Source of the DNA: Clavaria fumosa
Taxonomy: Eukaryota; Basidiomycota; Agaricomycetes; Agaricales; Clavariaceae
Length of the DNA: 64,000 nt
Direction of reading: 5' to 3'
Assembly (NCBI GenBank): GCA_951802425.1
Contig: OX637797.1
Location: forward strand, 3,224,001-3,288,000
The translations under genes were made by a program, and so were the position numbers. Shown here one piece after another: positions 1-9,818 of this stretch; positions within the stretch are counted from its first letter, which is position 1; every line of letters starts with the position of its first letter. Below the pieces are notes generated by a model. The model saw nothing but the letters and a program-made list of their open reading frames with translations, was not told the origin of the DNA and made no database searches.

Positions 1-1540
1 CCGCAACCCGGCGACGAGTGCCAATATTGTCACGAAAAGGGGCATTGGGCAAGTAACTGCCCAAAGCTCGAAGGGAAAGAAAAGAAGTCGAGTGGCGCAC
101 CCACGGGCTCCTCGACTAACGCCGGAACGGCCAACGTGGCCGTCGACAACCTTCAGGACCTAGGCACGAAGGCTGTGGGGCGAGCTTACCTCGCAACTAG
201 TCCGCGTGCCGCTACAGGGATCATCCTCGATTGTGGGGCGACAGCCCACATGTTCTGCGACCGGCAGTTATTCTGCTCCTACACCCCGTCATCAGGACAA
301 TCCATATCGGTAGGTGATGCCCGCGACATACCTGTTGCAGGACACGGTAGCGTGCGCCTAAAGGCACGACTACCCAGGGGATACCGAGAGGTAACACTCC
401 ACGGTGTCATGCACGCACCGAACCTGGCTATGAATTTAGTGAGTCTCGGGGCTCTCCAGCGCGAGGGAGCCGAGTACCGAAGCTTCGCCGGCGGACTCGT
501 CGTAACGCACGAGGAAGACGACCTCCTGCGTGCGAGGCTAGAGGGAGGGTTGTACCACCTGGAGCAGATCGATGAAAATCCGCAGGCCGCCTACGGCGCC
601 ATGGCCGGCGCGAACATGCGGCTATGGCACCGCAGGTTCGGCCACCTGCATCTCGAAGCGATTCGTGAGCTAGCACGAAAGGATATGGTGAGCGGACTCA
701 CCATCTCGAACCCCGGTGATTACGACCGCATCTGCGAAGGGTGCGCGATGGGGAAGTCCCACCGGCTCCCCTTCCCACGCGCCAGCACCACACAGTACGA
801 AAAGATGGGACTTATCGTCGTGGACTTGACTGGGCCCATGTCCGTCGAGACCTGGTCCGGGATGCTGTACGCCCTTGTCCTCGTAGAGGCTCACTCTAGG
901 TATGGAGTAGGCCGACTCTTGAAGTCTAAGGACGGCGAGACCGTTTCAGATACCCTGAAGGCGACGATTGCCATGCTGGAGCGTCAGTCGGGTGCGAAGG
1001 TCAAAAAATTAAGGACTGACAATGGCAAGGAGTTCGTTAACAGCATTGTCGAGGCGTTCTGCAAGCGTGAGGGGATCCTCCATGAGACGACGGCCCCCTA
1101 CACCCCAGAACAAAACGGTATCGCAGAGCGAGCGATCGCGACCTACTTCGAAATGGTGAGATGTATGTTACATTCATCTGGGATGGACTTACGCTACTGG
1201 GGCGAGGCCCTTATGTACGCCATCCACATCCGGAACCTCTCACCGACATCAGCAATACCGGGGAAGGTCCCCTACGAGGTCTGGACAGGGCGGAAGCCCG
1301 ACGTGTCGCACCTACGGGTATTCGGGTCGGTCGCCTATGCAAACATCCCAAAGAAAGTCCGCGGTGGTAAACTAGAGGCCACCGCGGTGAAGTGTCGCCT
1401 CCTGGGATGGTGGTCTGATGAAACGAAGGGTTATAGGCTTGAAGACGTCGAGACAAAGGACCTAATCACCTCACGCGACGTGCGCTTCATTGAAGATGAG
1501 GGCCCGAAAGACTTGGCCACTGTGGAGTTAGCGAACCCCC
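1..1540 (+). pseudogene. gag-pol: Copia polyprotein, 5' half (zinc knuckle, protease, integrase)
   Basis: The frame is open from base 1. A CCHC knuckle (C-X2-C-X4-H-X4-C) is encoded at about 25-60. The aspartic protease signature ILDCGATAH follows at about 223-249. The GAG-pre-integrase H-H-C-C module (WHRRFGHLH ... CEGCAMGKS) is at about 625-765. The integrase core shows VVDLTGP, LRTDNGKEF and PYTPEQNGIAERA, the three acidic positions of the DDE triad. The frame then enters the LTR of Gyp-A1 at 1541 and stops at 1563, so the last residues are LTR-encoded. In life this polyprotein would be cleaved into capsid, protease and integrase in the cytoplasmic particle. Here it cannot be completed. 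Confidence 0.93.
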
Positions 1541-2108
1541 TGCTACGGTATGTAAGCACGTGACGAGCCACGACCTTTAGCGCCCCGCGACCTTCACTGG
1601 ATACTCGCGATCTGGGACTAGCAGCCTTAGACCCTCTACGACCACATGACTCACAAGCGCCCAGTCACGTGAGCCTTACCGAGAGGACGGCCCATATTCG
1701 TGATGGGACGTCTGTGCGGGATGCCATCATCCTGTCACCAGCCGACAGCTGTCGCCCTGTTCCCATCAACATTAAGCCTAATCCGGCTCTTCTTTTATCT
1801 CTTCCCCTCGCTACCACTATCCCGTCCCCCTAGCGCCCTTATACTCCCCATCAATATCCCATCGCCCCGCCAACCCCGCCCTCGCAACCACGTGATCGTC
1901 CCCTTGGTACACCACCTCCTCCCTACCGTTGCCGACCTTCCCTTCGTCCCTTGTACCTACATTGTTACTGTACCACCATAATTCAGTATAAATACAGGTA
2001 GATACGTGTCCTGTATTCCCCAGACTTGTTATTCTCGCAATTTACTCTCTCTGCTTGCATCCTGCCCAGCTAGCCTGCCCAGGACTGACTCAGCAGTAAG
2101 CCGTAACA
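1541..2108 (+). repeat. Gyp-A1 5' LTR
   Basis: 568 bp, TG...CA. TATAAATA is at 1987-1994, about 35 bp before the inferred RNA start near 2022. Three CACGTG E-boxes lie at 1557-1562, 1666-1671 and 1889-1894. Confidence 0.95.
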
Positions 2109-3028
2109 TAATAACAAGTCTACCCATAACCACCTCCCCTCTGGACCTGGTTCTCTTTTCAAACCTGGCTTCTCCCACTATCCTTGCGACTCGTACGAAC
2201 GACCCCGCCGACCAAGCCTACCGCACACGACAATACGCCTTGCACCTGCCACCCCCTCCTGGACTAATTGAAATCCGCGAGACCTGGCGACGAAACCGTC
2301 TGCGACACATCGACAGACGTACCCCGACCGCAATCACATGCCCGCCCACTCCCGAGTACCGAAAGTACCCGAAGAGCGTCGTTTATCATTCCGTTGAGAG
2401 ACAGTTTATCCCCACCAGACTACTTACCTCCAGAACCCTCCGCGTACAACGCATATTCGAGACCTATAGTCAGGTCGAATTCATAGAAGGCCTGCACGAG
2501 CGCCTAACCGATCTTTGGATTGCCCAACAACAAGAAGACATCGCTGAGGTCTTAGAAGGCCTCAATATCAAAGAGCTCGACAATATCCCGACCCCCGCTT
2601 CCACCGAAGCCTCGCCGTCTCCGCGTCCCGCCTCGCCCGTACCCACCACCCGAACTTTCGCCAACAAGTGCACGCAGACCCAGCACAGCGAACGTTTCAT
2701 TACAATCACCGGACACCGAGCCGAATACCTCATCGATACCGCCACGCGATACATCGTGGACTGGAAACCTCGTACCACTCAGCCCTATCCCACCGTTCCT
2801 AGCAGACGCTCCCGGATCCCCATTAACGTTCCAGTCTCCCCCATCACCCCGACCAACATCCCCGATCTCTTGGCAGCTAGAGCACTCGCCGCCAGATACC
2901 GAGCCGCCGTCCACATACCACAGCCCGAGCCTCTCAACCCACTCACTGACACCGACGATGTCTCATCCCCCGGACCCTCAGACATCTCATCAATCCAACC
3001 GTACGACCTTGACAGCGACAGCGAGTAG
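2006..3028 (+). CDS. Gyp-A1 upstream open frame (ORF0), unknown product
   Basis: A 340-codon open frame runs from inside the LTR through the leader and overlaps the start of gag by about 70 nt in another frame. It contains no ATG, so translation would need a non-AUG start or splicing. The encoded chain is proline/arginine-rich. A helical, acidic segment (about residues 150-195, QQQEDIAEVLEGLNIKEL) is followed by a Ser/Pro linker and a C-terminal part with CTQTQHSERF. A frame in the same place, with a comparable SVAIQTE motif, exists in Gyp-D. No family is recognised. Its length and conserved location argue for real coding. The absence of ATG argues against it, and high GC content could also keep a frame open by chance. 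Confidence 0.4.
   Translation: MSCIPQTCYSRNLLSLLASCPASLPRTDSAVSRNIITSLPITTSPLDLVLFSNLASPTILATRTNDPADQAYRTRQYALHLPPPPGLIEIRETWRRNRLRHIDRRTPTAITCPPTPEYRKYPKSVVYHSVERQFIPTRLLTSRTLRVQRIFETYSQVEFIEGLHERLTDLWIAQQQEDIAEVLEGLNIKELDNIPTPASTEASPSPRPASPVPTTRTFANKCTQTQHSERFITITGHRAEYLIDTATRYIVDWKPRTTQPYPTVPSRRSRIPINVPVSPITPTNIPDLLAARALAARYRAAVHIPQPEPLNPLTDTDDVSSPGPSDISSIQPYDLDSDSE
2110..2121 (+). promoter_or_regulatory. Predicted self-primer binding site of Gyp-A1
   Basis: AATAACAAGTCT starts two bases after the LTR and is the exact reverse complement of AGACTTGTTATT at 2022-2033, the expected 5' end of the transcript (about 35 nt past the TATA start). No TGG-starting tRNA primer site is present. This is the arrangement known from Tf1 and the sushi group, where the mRNA 5' end folds back to prime minus-strand synthesis. 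The prediction rests on sequence pairing alone. Confidence 0.7.
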
Positions 3029-3932
3029 CGGCCTTACCGTCAGAGACTTCGATGGCACCCAGGCGACCTACCGCACCTTCAAACGCCAATTCACCCTCCT
3101 CTTTGCCTGCGAGCTGGAACGCTTCGAATCCCACGAAAAGAAGATCTATTTCGTGCTCAACAAGATGTGCCTTGGATACGCGGAACTATGGGCTAATGCC
3201 CGTGTGGACCACATCATAGAAAGAGATACCACCGGTACTTGGACTAACTTCATCCAAGACCTAGATGACGAGTTCCTCGACACGACTGAGGAAACGCGGG
3301 CCCTCGCTAACCTCCAGAAACTCCGACAAAGCGGAAAGACCACCCACGAATTCTTTACCGATTTCGACCGCCTCTACCGCCAGGCCCACCTCTCCATCGC
3401 CCACCACGAATCGGTACTCATTGAGTACCTCAAGAACGGTCTCAACCAGCCCCTGGTTGAAAAAATTTACAATAGCGACGAACTCCCCGCAACCTATGTT
3501 GGCTGGAGGAACAAAGCCATCAGGATGGACGACCTATGGCAAGAGTTCAAATCCTTGTGCAAGGCTCGCGCCCCAGTTCCGCCTAGCCGACCCGCGACCT
3601 CCCAGATCCGCGCCCCTACTGTACCTGCATCTACTCCCCACCCCGACGCGATGATTGTCGACCGCTCGCGACCCAAGCCTGCCGAGGTACAGTGCTACAA
3701 CTGTCGTGGCTTCGGTCATATCTCGAAGAACTGCCCTCTCCCGCCCACGTGTCGCACCCAGCAGGTCCGAGGAGTCATCTCCCTCCCTGCACCGATCGCC
3801 CCAAGCGCCACGACACCCGCGACTACATCAGGCGATGAATTGGAAGAAGCACAGGCGGAGATCGCGAGGTTGAAAGACCTGGTCGTGCTCAGAGAAAAAG
3901 AAATCGCGGATTTTACAAACGGCGAAGATTGA
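2958..3932 (+). CDS. gag: Gyp-A1 Gag (capsid and nucleocapsid)
   Basis: 324 residues, starting with ATG inside the end of ORF0. The N-terminal two thirds match the Ty3-type capsid fold (FDGTQATYRTFKRQF ... WTNFIQDLDDEF ... EFFTDFDRLYRQA). One CCHC knuckle CYNCRGFGHISKNC sits near residue 250. A short C-terminal coiled coil (EEAQAEIARLKDLVVL) follows. It would assemble the cytoplasmic particle and bind genomic RNA. The stop TGA at 3930-3932 lies in the loop of a perfect hairpin. Pol starts 27 nt further on in the same frame. Confidence 0.92.
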   Translation: MSHPPDPQTSHQSNRTTLTATASSGLTVRDFDGTQATYRTFKRQFTLLFACELERFESHEKKIYFVLNKMCLGYAELWANARVDHIIERDTTGTWTNFIQDLDDEFLDTTEETRALANLQKLRQSGKTTHEFFTDFDRLYRQAHLSIAHHESVLIEYLKNGLNQPLVEKIYNSDELPATYVGWRNKAIRMDDLWQEFKSLCKARAPVPPSRPATSQIRAPTVPASTPHPDAMIVDRSRPKPAEVQCYNCRGFGHISKNCPLPPTCRTQQVRGVISLPAPIAPSATTPATTSGDELEEAQAEIARLKDLVVLREKEIADFTNGED

Positions 3933-3948
3933 GTTCAGACTCTTCGCC
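3921..3948 (+). promoter_or_regulatory. RNA hairpin enclosing the gag stop codon
   Basis: GGCGAAGA (3921-3928) and TCTTCGCC (3941-3948) form a perfect 8-bp stem with a 12-nt loop that holds the gag TGA. A second in-frame stop (TAA, 3951-3953) follows, then the pol ATG at 3960. The layout fits termination-reinitiation better than readthrough, because readthrough would have to pass two stops. This is inferred from sequence only. Confidence 0.6.
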
Positions 3949-3959
3949 GGTAAAAAGTT

Positions 3960-6900
3960 ATGTACCCCCTTGTACCCCCGCCCGTGAATAAACAGGTCCT
4001 GGTGACCCCTTCTCCGTCCCCCAGACTGAACCTGAGGAAAGAGAAAACCAAGGCTAACCCCGAAAAGCCTTGTATGGAAATACCCATTACAATGGAGAAC
4101 CCCGGTAATGGGAGGAGAAAACTGGGATATGCCCTTGTGGACTCAGGATGCTCAGCCTCCGCTATCGACAAAAAATATGCCCAGAGCCTAGGGTTGAGGT
4201 TACGGGACCTCCCCCAACCCCTATACTCGATCAACGCTGACGGAACTCCCAACGCCCTGGGAATGGTAACTAAAACTGCCGACCTGATCATTTCCATTGG
4301 GCAGGACTTCTGCCAGAAGATCACCCTCCTAGTTGGACAGTTTCACCCTCCACACCTCTACCTAGGAGACGACTGGTTGAGAAGGAACAACCCCACAATT
4401 GACTGGATCGACCAAACGATCGAGTTCCCCAAACCTAGCGCGGTACTCACGCGAGGTGCTTTCGTCGAAACCGTAGTACCCCCCTACCATGAAGAATTCC
4501 CGAAGGTTTTCTCGATTGCAGAATTCGCGAAACTACCCCCCTCCCGAGGTGCCATAGACCATCCGATCGAACTAAAGGAAGGGGCCGTCCCCAAGCACTC
4601 AAAAATCTACTCCGTGCCACGTGTGTACTACCCGGAGTTGAAGTCGTGGATCGAGGAAAACCTAAGGAGTGGACGAATACGACCTTCAAACTCACCCTGG
4701 GCCTCGCCTCTCTTCTTTAAGCAAGAAGGGAAAAAGTTACGTCCCATAATCGACTACCGAGAACTCAATGCCATGACTAAGAAGGACGCTCACCCTCTCC
4801 CCCTTATCCGAGACATCCTCGATGCCCTCAAAGGAAAAGTCTTCTTCACCAAAATGGATGTCATACGCGGCTTTAACAATGTCAAGATTCGAGAAGGCGA
4901 CGAATGGCTAACAGCATTCATCTGCCCGGAAGGCCAATTCGAGTACACTGTTATGGGGTTCGGACTAACCAATGCCCCAGCCCGATTTCAGCGCTTCATG
5001 AATGCCATTCTCCGAGAAGAAATAGCCACCGGCCATGTGCACGTTTACATCAACGACATCCTCATCCACACGCCGGACCTGGAGACACACCAGCGACTTA
5101 CTCGTGCCGTCCTCCAAAGACTCGCAGAAAACTCGCTCTGTCTAAGGCTGGAGAAATGCCACTTCCAAAAAAGTGAGGTTGAGTTCCTGGGGCACTATAT
5201 CCGATGTGGACATATCGAGAAGTCAGAACGACTGTGTGCTGGAATACGAGAATGGCCTGTCCCGCGGTCCAAAAGAGAAGTCCAGAAATTCCTTGGGTTC
5301 CTGAATTATTTTAGGAGACACATCCCCGACTTCGCCACGACCGCAATCCCTCTCCACCAACTCACAGGGAATAAAGATTGGCAGTGGGGCTTAAACGAGA
5401 AGAATGCCTTTGACCGCCTCATCCAACAACTACTTGACAGACGACGTACAGCAGTCCCCAAGGATGAGGGTAGCTGGAAGATCGAAACAGATGCCTCCAA
5501 TGTTGCGATAGGCGGTATCCTATACCAACAGCAAGAGGACGGTAACTGGGCAATGATTGATTGTTTTTCTAAAGCTCTCAAGAACGCCGAGAAGAACTAT
5601 GATACCTACAATAAGGAACTGCTAGCCATCGTCCGTGCTCTTGAAGCCTGGCCACAATATCTCATCGCGACCCCTGTACCCTTCGAGGTTTGGACCGACC
5701 ATGCCAACCTGGCCTATTTCCGTAAACCTAATCCGCTTAATGGAAGGCAAAATCGTTGGAGGGCCCTCCTGGCCCTGTATAACTTCGAGATCAAGCACCG
5801 GCCGGGCAAGACCAACACCGCCGCCGACGCACTGTCCCGCCGGCCCGACCATGACGACGCAACCACCCCGACCCTAGCCCCACTACTACCGGATGTCCTC
5901 TTTAAATCGACAACTGAACCAAGTCTTCTTGACCGCATCAAGGCTGGTCAAACGGAAACTACGCATGGACCTGCCATCATACAGGAAGCCGATGGGGTCA
6001 AATACTATCGGAACAAGATTTGGGTCCCCCCTAACCTAGTCGACGATGTGCTGGCTATCCACCACGATGCCCCCTCAGCCGGGCACCCAGGAATCCAGAA
6101 GACCAGCGAAAACGTCCGTCGAAACTTCGACTGGCCCGGACTCGACAGCGACGTTCGATCCCGCATTCAACGGTGTTGGCACTGCCAAAGAAATAAAATC
6201 AATCGTACTGGGAACCGACCTGCTCTACACCCTTTCCCCTCCCCACTGCAGCCGTGGGATGAAATAAGCTGGGACATCGTAGGACCACTAAACCCCTCTG
6301 AAGGCTATGATGGAGTCCTGGTCATTCGGGACCGGGCCACGAGGTCTTCCTTACTAGAGCCCATCAGTATGGACCTAACAAGCGAGGGAGCAGCCCGAAT
6401 ATTCCTACGCCGCGTCTATGCCAGCCACGGACTCCCATCCAAAGTCACAAGTGACCGAGGATCAAATTTCGTGGCTAAGTTCCTCAAAAACGTATATGGA
6501 CAACTGGGCGTAGGAACTAACCCTAGCACGGCATATCACCCCCAAACCGACGGCCTCACGGAAAGGGCCAACCAGGAAGTATTTACGCTACTAAAACATG
6601 TTTGTAGCGAGATGCCCGAGAGCTGGGCTTCCTGGCTCCCAATTACGGAGTTCGCCCTCAACAACCGATCCTACGGAAGCTCTGACGTCTCTCCTTTCCT
6701 ACTCGACTACGCTAGGCACCCTGTCGCCCTCCCTGACCTTCGCCTCATCGAGTCGAACAATCCCGCTGCTGATAGCTTCTTGGAGAAGGCCTACGAGATG
6801 CGGGGGAAAATGAAGAAATTAGTAGAGCAGTCCAACAAGACCATGGAGTGGCGAGGGGGGTACACAACCAACTGGAAAGAAGGGACCTTAGTTTGGTTGG

Positions 6901-7295
6901 AAAGCCGCAACCTGGTACTAGAAGATCTCCGAAAGAAGCTGATGCCGCGACGAGTTGGACCCTTCAAAATAGTCGCAAAACGAGGTGCCGCCGCCTATGA
7001 ACTCAAACTACCGCGACATTGGCGAATACACCTGGTCTTCCACGAATCACTTCTCACCCTGTCTACACCTGGCCCCGACCATCCCGAGCGTCCCGAAAGC
7101 TTGGAGATCGATGGTGAGCCCCAATACGAGGTAGAGTTCGTCCGTGCAAAGCGAAAACGCGGAAGACAAGTGCAGTACCTGGTACGATGGACAGGTTACC
7201 CTCCGGAGGACGATACCTGGGAGCCTGTCAAAAATCTCAAGGACGCACAGGAGGCCATACGCGATTTTGAGATTGCTCAGGAAGCGCAATCTTAG
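3960..7295 (+). CDS. pol: Gyp-A1 Pol (protease, RT, RNase H, integrase, chromodomain)
   Basis: 1111 residues from the ATG at 3960. Protease ALVDSGCSASA has its Asp at residue 61. RT spans roughly 235-415, but the catalytic box reads YIND (residues 363-366, Asn365), where Ty3 RTs have YxDD. The GAC-to-AAC change is a CpG transition, and the related copy Gyp-A2 still has YIDD. RNase H shows ETDASNVAIGG. The integrase has the HHCC finger, WDIVGPL, TSDRGSNF and QTDGLTERANQE, then the GPF module. A chromodomain (YEVEFVRAKR ... YLVRWTGYPPEDDTWEP) closes the protein and probably directs integration to modified histones. The frame is intact, but reverse transcription is likely dead in this copy. Confidence 0.93.
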   Translation: MYPLVPPPVNKQVLVTPSPSPRLNLRKEKTKANPEKPCMEIPITMENPGNGRRKLGYALVDSGCSASAIDKKYAQSLGLRLRDLPQPLYSINADGTPNALGMVTKTADLIISIGQDFCQKITLLVGQFHPPHLYLGDDWLRRNNPTIDWIDQTIEFPKPSAVLTRGAFVETVVPPYHEEFPKVFSIAEFAKLPPSRGAIDHPIELKEGAVPKHSKIYSVPRVYYPELKSWIEENLRSGRIRPSNSPWASPLFFKQEGKKLRPIIDYRELNAMTKKDAHPLPLIRDILDALKGKVFFTKMDVIRGFNNVKIREGDEWLTAFICPEGQFEYTVMGFGLTNAPARFQRFMNAILREEIATGHVHVYINDILIHTPDLETHQRLTRAVLQRLAENSLCLRLEKCHFQKSEVEFLGHYIRCGHIEKSERLCAGIREWPVPRSKREVQKFLGFLNYFRRHIPDFATTAIPLHQLTGNKDWQWGLNEKNAFDRLIQQLLDRRRTAVPKDEGSWKIETDASNVAIGGILYQQQEDGNWAMIDCFSKALKNAEKNYDTYNKELLAIVRALEAWPQYLIATPVPFEVWTDHANLAYFRKPNPLNGRQNRWRALLALYNFEIKHRPGKTNTAADALSRRPDHDDATTPTLAPLLPDVLFKSTTEPSLLDRIKAGQTETTHGPAIIQEADGVKYYRNKIWVPPNLVDDVLAIHHDAPSAGHPGIQKTSENVRRNFDWPGLDSDVRSRIQRCWHCQRNKINRTGNRPALHPFPSPLQPWDEISWDIVGPLNPSEGYDGVLVIRDRATRSSLLEPISMDLTSEGAARIFLRRVYASHGLPSKVTSDRGSNFVAKFLKNVYGQLGVGTNPSTAYHPQTDGLTERANQEVFTLLKHVCSEMPESWASWLPITEFALNNRSYGSSDVSPFLLDYARHPVALPDLRLIESNNPAADSFLEKAYEMRGKMKKLVEQSNKTMEWRGGYTTNWKEGTLVWLESRNLVLEDLRKKLMPRRVGPFKIVAKRGAAAYELKLPRHWRIHLVFHESLLTLSTPGPDHPERPESLEIDGEPQYEVEFVRAKRKRGRQVQYLVRWTGYPPEDDTWEPVKNLKDAQEAIRDFEIAQEAQS

Positions 7296-7306
7296 GGGGG
7301 AGGTTA

Positions 7307-7894
7307 TGCTACGGTATGTAAGCACGTGACGAGCCACGACATTTAGCGCCCCGCGACCTTCACTGGATACTCGCGATCTGGGACTAGCGGCCTTAGACCC
7401 TCTACGACCACATGACTCACAAGCGCCCAGTCACGTGAGCCTTACCGAGAGGATGGCCCATATTCGTGATGGGACGTCTGTGCGGGATGCCATCATCCTG
7501 TCACCAGCCGACAGCTGTCGCCCTGTTCCCATCAACATTAAGCCTAATCCGGCTCTTCTTTTATCTCTTCCCCTCGCTACCACTATCCCGTCCCCCTAGC
7601 GCCCTTATACTCCCCATCAATATCCCATCGCCCCGCCAACCCCGCCCTCGCGACCTTGTTCCCGCCCTTGCAACCACGTGATCGTCCCCTTGGTACACCA
7701 CCTCCTCCCTACCGTCGCCGACCTTCCCTTCGTCCCTTGTACCTACATTGTTACTGTACCACCATAATTCAGTATAAATACAGGTAGATACGTGTCCTGT
7801 ATTCCCCAGACTTGTTATTCTCACAATTTACTCTCTCTGCTTGCATCCTGCCCAGCTAGCCTGCCCAGGACTGACTCAGCAGTAAGCCGTAACA
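7307..7894 (+). repeat. Gyp-A1 3' LTR
   Basis: 588 bp. Compared with the 5' LTR it has 20 extra bases near 7648-7670, in a CCGCCCTCGC/CCGCCCTTGC duplication, and a few transitions, mostly at CpG. Confidence 0.95.
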
Positions 7895-7899
7895 CCCCC

Positions 7900-9818
7900 A
7901 TCCCGCTCACGGTTTGCTGCAGGACCAAGTAAGCGGAGGGGCAACGATTAGCAAGATTGTAGACGACGACCCGACACTACGCACAGATGTGACTACAGAG
8001 GAGGGACTCAATGATACACCCCCCGTTATTGACCCTCCAGCGCCAGCAGCCCCCAAATCGAAGCCCTCGCAATGGGAGAACCTGCCGCCGCGGGATCACC
8101 CAGAGCGCCAGCGAGCGGCGGCCACGCGATACGGCGTAGAGGCGACCGAAGAGGATGTTGAAGCGGCTCTAGCAGGCCAGGAGGGTCAGCATGCCGCATT
8201 CGTTGCAGTGGGAGGTGAGCCGCGTACTCACCGAGAGGCCATGCAGTCCCCACATGCAAAACAGTGGGAGGCGGCTTTGGCCGCCGAGTTTGCCCAGCTG
8301 AAGAGTTCCGCGACCTTTGAGTGGGTCGAGCGAGTTCCGGAGGGCCGCAAAGCGATAGGAAGTAAAGCCGTATATCGAGAAAAACGCGACGGCGAGGGGA
8401 GGATCGTTAAGTACAAGGTTCAAATCGTCGCGAAGGGCTACTCACAGGTACCAGGCCAGGACTTCGACCTAACGTTCTCATCGGTAGTGAAGTTCACAAC
8501 GTTGCGAGTCCTATTGTCTTTGTGCGCTCGTGAGAACTGGGAGTTGCATCAAGTTGACGTCGTGGGAGCGTACCTGCAGGGCGATCTCGATGAAGAAATT
8601 TACATGACACCACCTGAGGGCATCGTCGTCCCTGGGAAAGCCGGCTGGTCGTGGCGACTGCGCAAAGCGCTCTACGGGCTCAAGCAGGCCGGCCGCCAGT
8701 GGAAACTGAAGCTCGACCGAGCCATGGAAAAGCTAGGTTTTACGAAGGGACAGGCCGACGACTGCCTGTACATATGACGTGCTCCGGGCAAGGGCGTCGT
8801 TTTCGTTCTCGTGTACGTCGACGATATGGTGGTTGCCGCAGAGAAGAGCACGGAGGTAGCATGGTTCAAGACGGAGCTGGGAAAGATCTTTGAGCTAACC
8901 GATTTAGGCGAGTTACGGCTCATTCTCGGGATCCAAGTGAAACGCGATCGCAAGGCACGTGCCATTCAGTTGGACCAGACGGCGTACGTCCGAGAACTTT
9001 TATTGCGTCACGGGATGCAGGGCTGCACCCCCGTGAGTACGCCGCTCGTCTCAAAGGAACGCCTTACTGCTGCCCAGTCCCCCACCTCCCCTGCCGACAA
9101 GGCCCTTTACCTGGAATATGCTAAGGAGATGAAGTATCCAGAGGTACTTGGGGGTGTCCTTTACGCTACTCAGACCAGGCCGGACATCCAGCACGCCGTC
9201 AGCATCTGTGCTCAGTTCAGTGCGAACCCTGGGAAACCACACCTTGAGGCCCTGAAACGCGTTCTCCGTTACCTCGCGGGAACGGCCCATTTAGGGCTTA
9301 GGCTAGGAGGGCGTGACAAACCCCTTGATCTAGTGGGTTGGACTGACTCTGATTGGGCTCAGGACCTGGACACGCGTCGCTCCATCAGCGGCTTTGTCTT
9401 CGAAGTCGCCGGTGGGTTTGTCTCTTGGTCATCGAAGAAACAACCCACCGTCGCGCTCTCAACCGTCGAGGCAGAGTACATGGCTGCCTCCAACGCCACG
9501 AAAGAAGCGATTTGGCTCCACACTCTCCTCGACGACCTCGGTTTCCCCCAGACCCGTGCTACTACCATCCGTGCCGATAACCAGGGATGCATCGCGCTCT
9601 CTCACAACCCCGTCACTCATTCTCGTGCTAAGCACATCGACATACGACACCACTTTATTCGTGAGCGCGTTGCTCAATCCGAGATTTCACTTCTATTTTG
9701 TCCCGCTGAAAACATGATTGCCGACATCCTCACAAAAGCGCTGCCCCACGACACGTTCGAGCGATTCCGCATGGCCTTGGGCGTTGTGGACGAGTCGGGC
9801 CACGCCGAGTGGGAGTGA
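7900..9818 (+). pseudogene. pol: Copia polyprotein, 3' half (reverse transcriptase and RNase H)
   Basis: It resumes exactly after the right target duplication, in the frame left at 1540. An acidic, proline-rich linker is followed by the RT_Ty1 region (about 8220-8960), with the conserved ending KALYGLKQAGRQW and the catalytic VYVDDM at about 8809-8826. RNase H follows, with the WTDSDWAQD and STVEAEYMA motifs and the C-terminal IDIRHHFIRE. A TGA at 8775-8777 interrupts RT after DDCLYI. The context suggests an arginine codon CGA hit by a C-to-T change. The stop at 9816-9818 ends EWE. Apart from the one nonsense codon and the Gypsy insertion the half is well preserved, so the insertion is not ancient. 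Confidence 0.92.

Larger units (their letters stand above)
1541..7894 (+). mobile_element. Gyp-A1: full-length chromodomain Ty3/Gypsy element in Copia pol
   Basis: LTRs at 1541-2108 and 7307-7894 begin TGCTACGG and end CGTAACA. The insertion is flanked by CCCCC on both sides. Order: LTR, self-primer site, upstream ORF, gag, pol (PR-RT-RH-IN-chromodomain), purine tract (AGGGGGGAGG, 7295-7304), LTR. All reading frames are open, so it looks young, but the RT catalytic motif is mutated (see pol). By eye the LTRs differ by about five substitutions, mostly at CpG, and a 20-bp length difference. Confidence 0.96.
1..9818 (+). mobile_element. Ty1/Copia retrotransposon, 5' end outside window, split by Gyp-A1
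   Basis: The domain order is the Copia order: zinc knuckle, protease, GAG-pre-integrase, integrase core, then reverse transcriptase and RNase H. The two halves (1-1540 and 7900-9818) are in the same reading frame once the inserted Gypsy element and one copy of its 5-bp target duplication (CCCCC, 1536-1540 and 7895-7899) are removed. The 5' LTR and most of gag lie left of the window. The 3' LTR could not be delimited because no partner is visible. One in-frame TGA at 8775-8777 and the Gypsy insertion make this copy non-autonomous. Confidence 0.93.

Noticed and set aside
1700..1981. 93-codon frame in the Gyp-A1 LTR, repeated at 7466
   Set aside because: Pyrimidine-rich promoter DNA upstream of the TATA box. 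The 3' copy is cut short by the 20-bp length difference.
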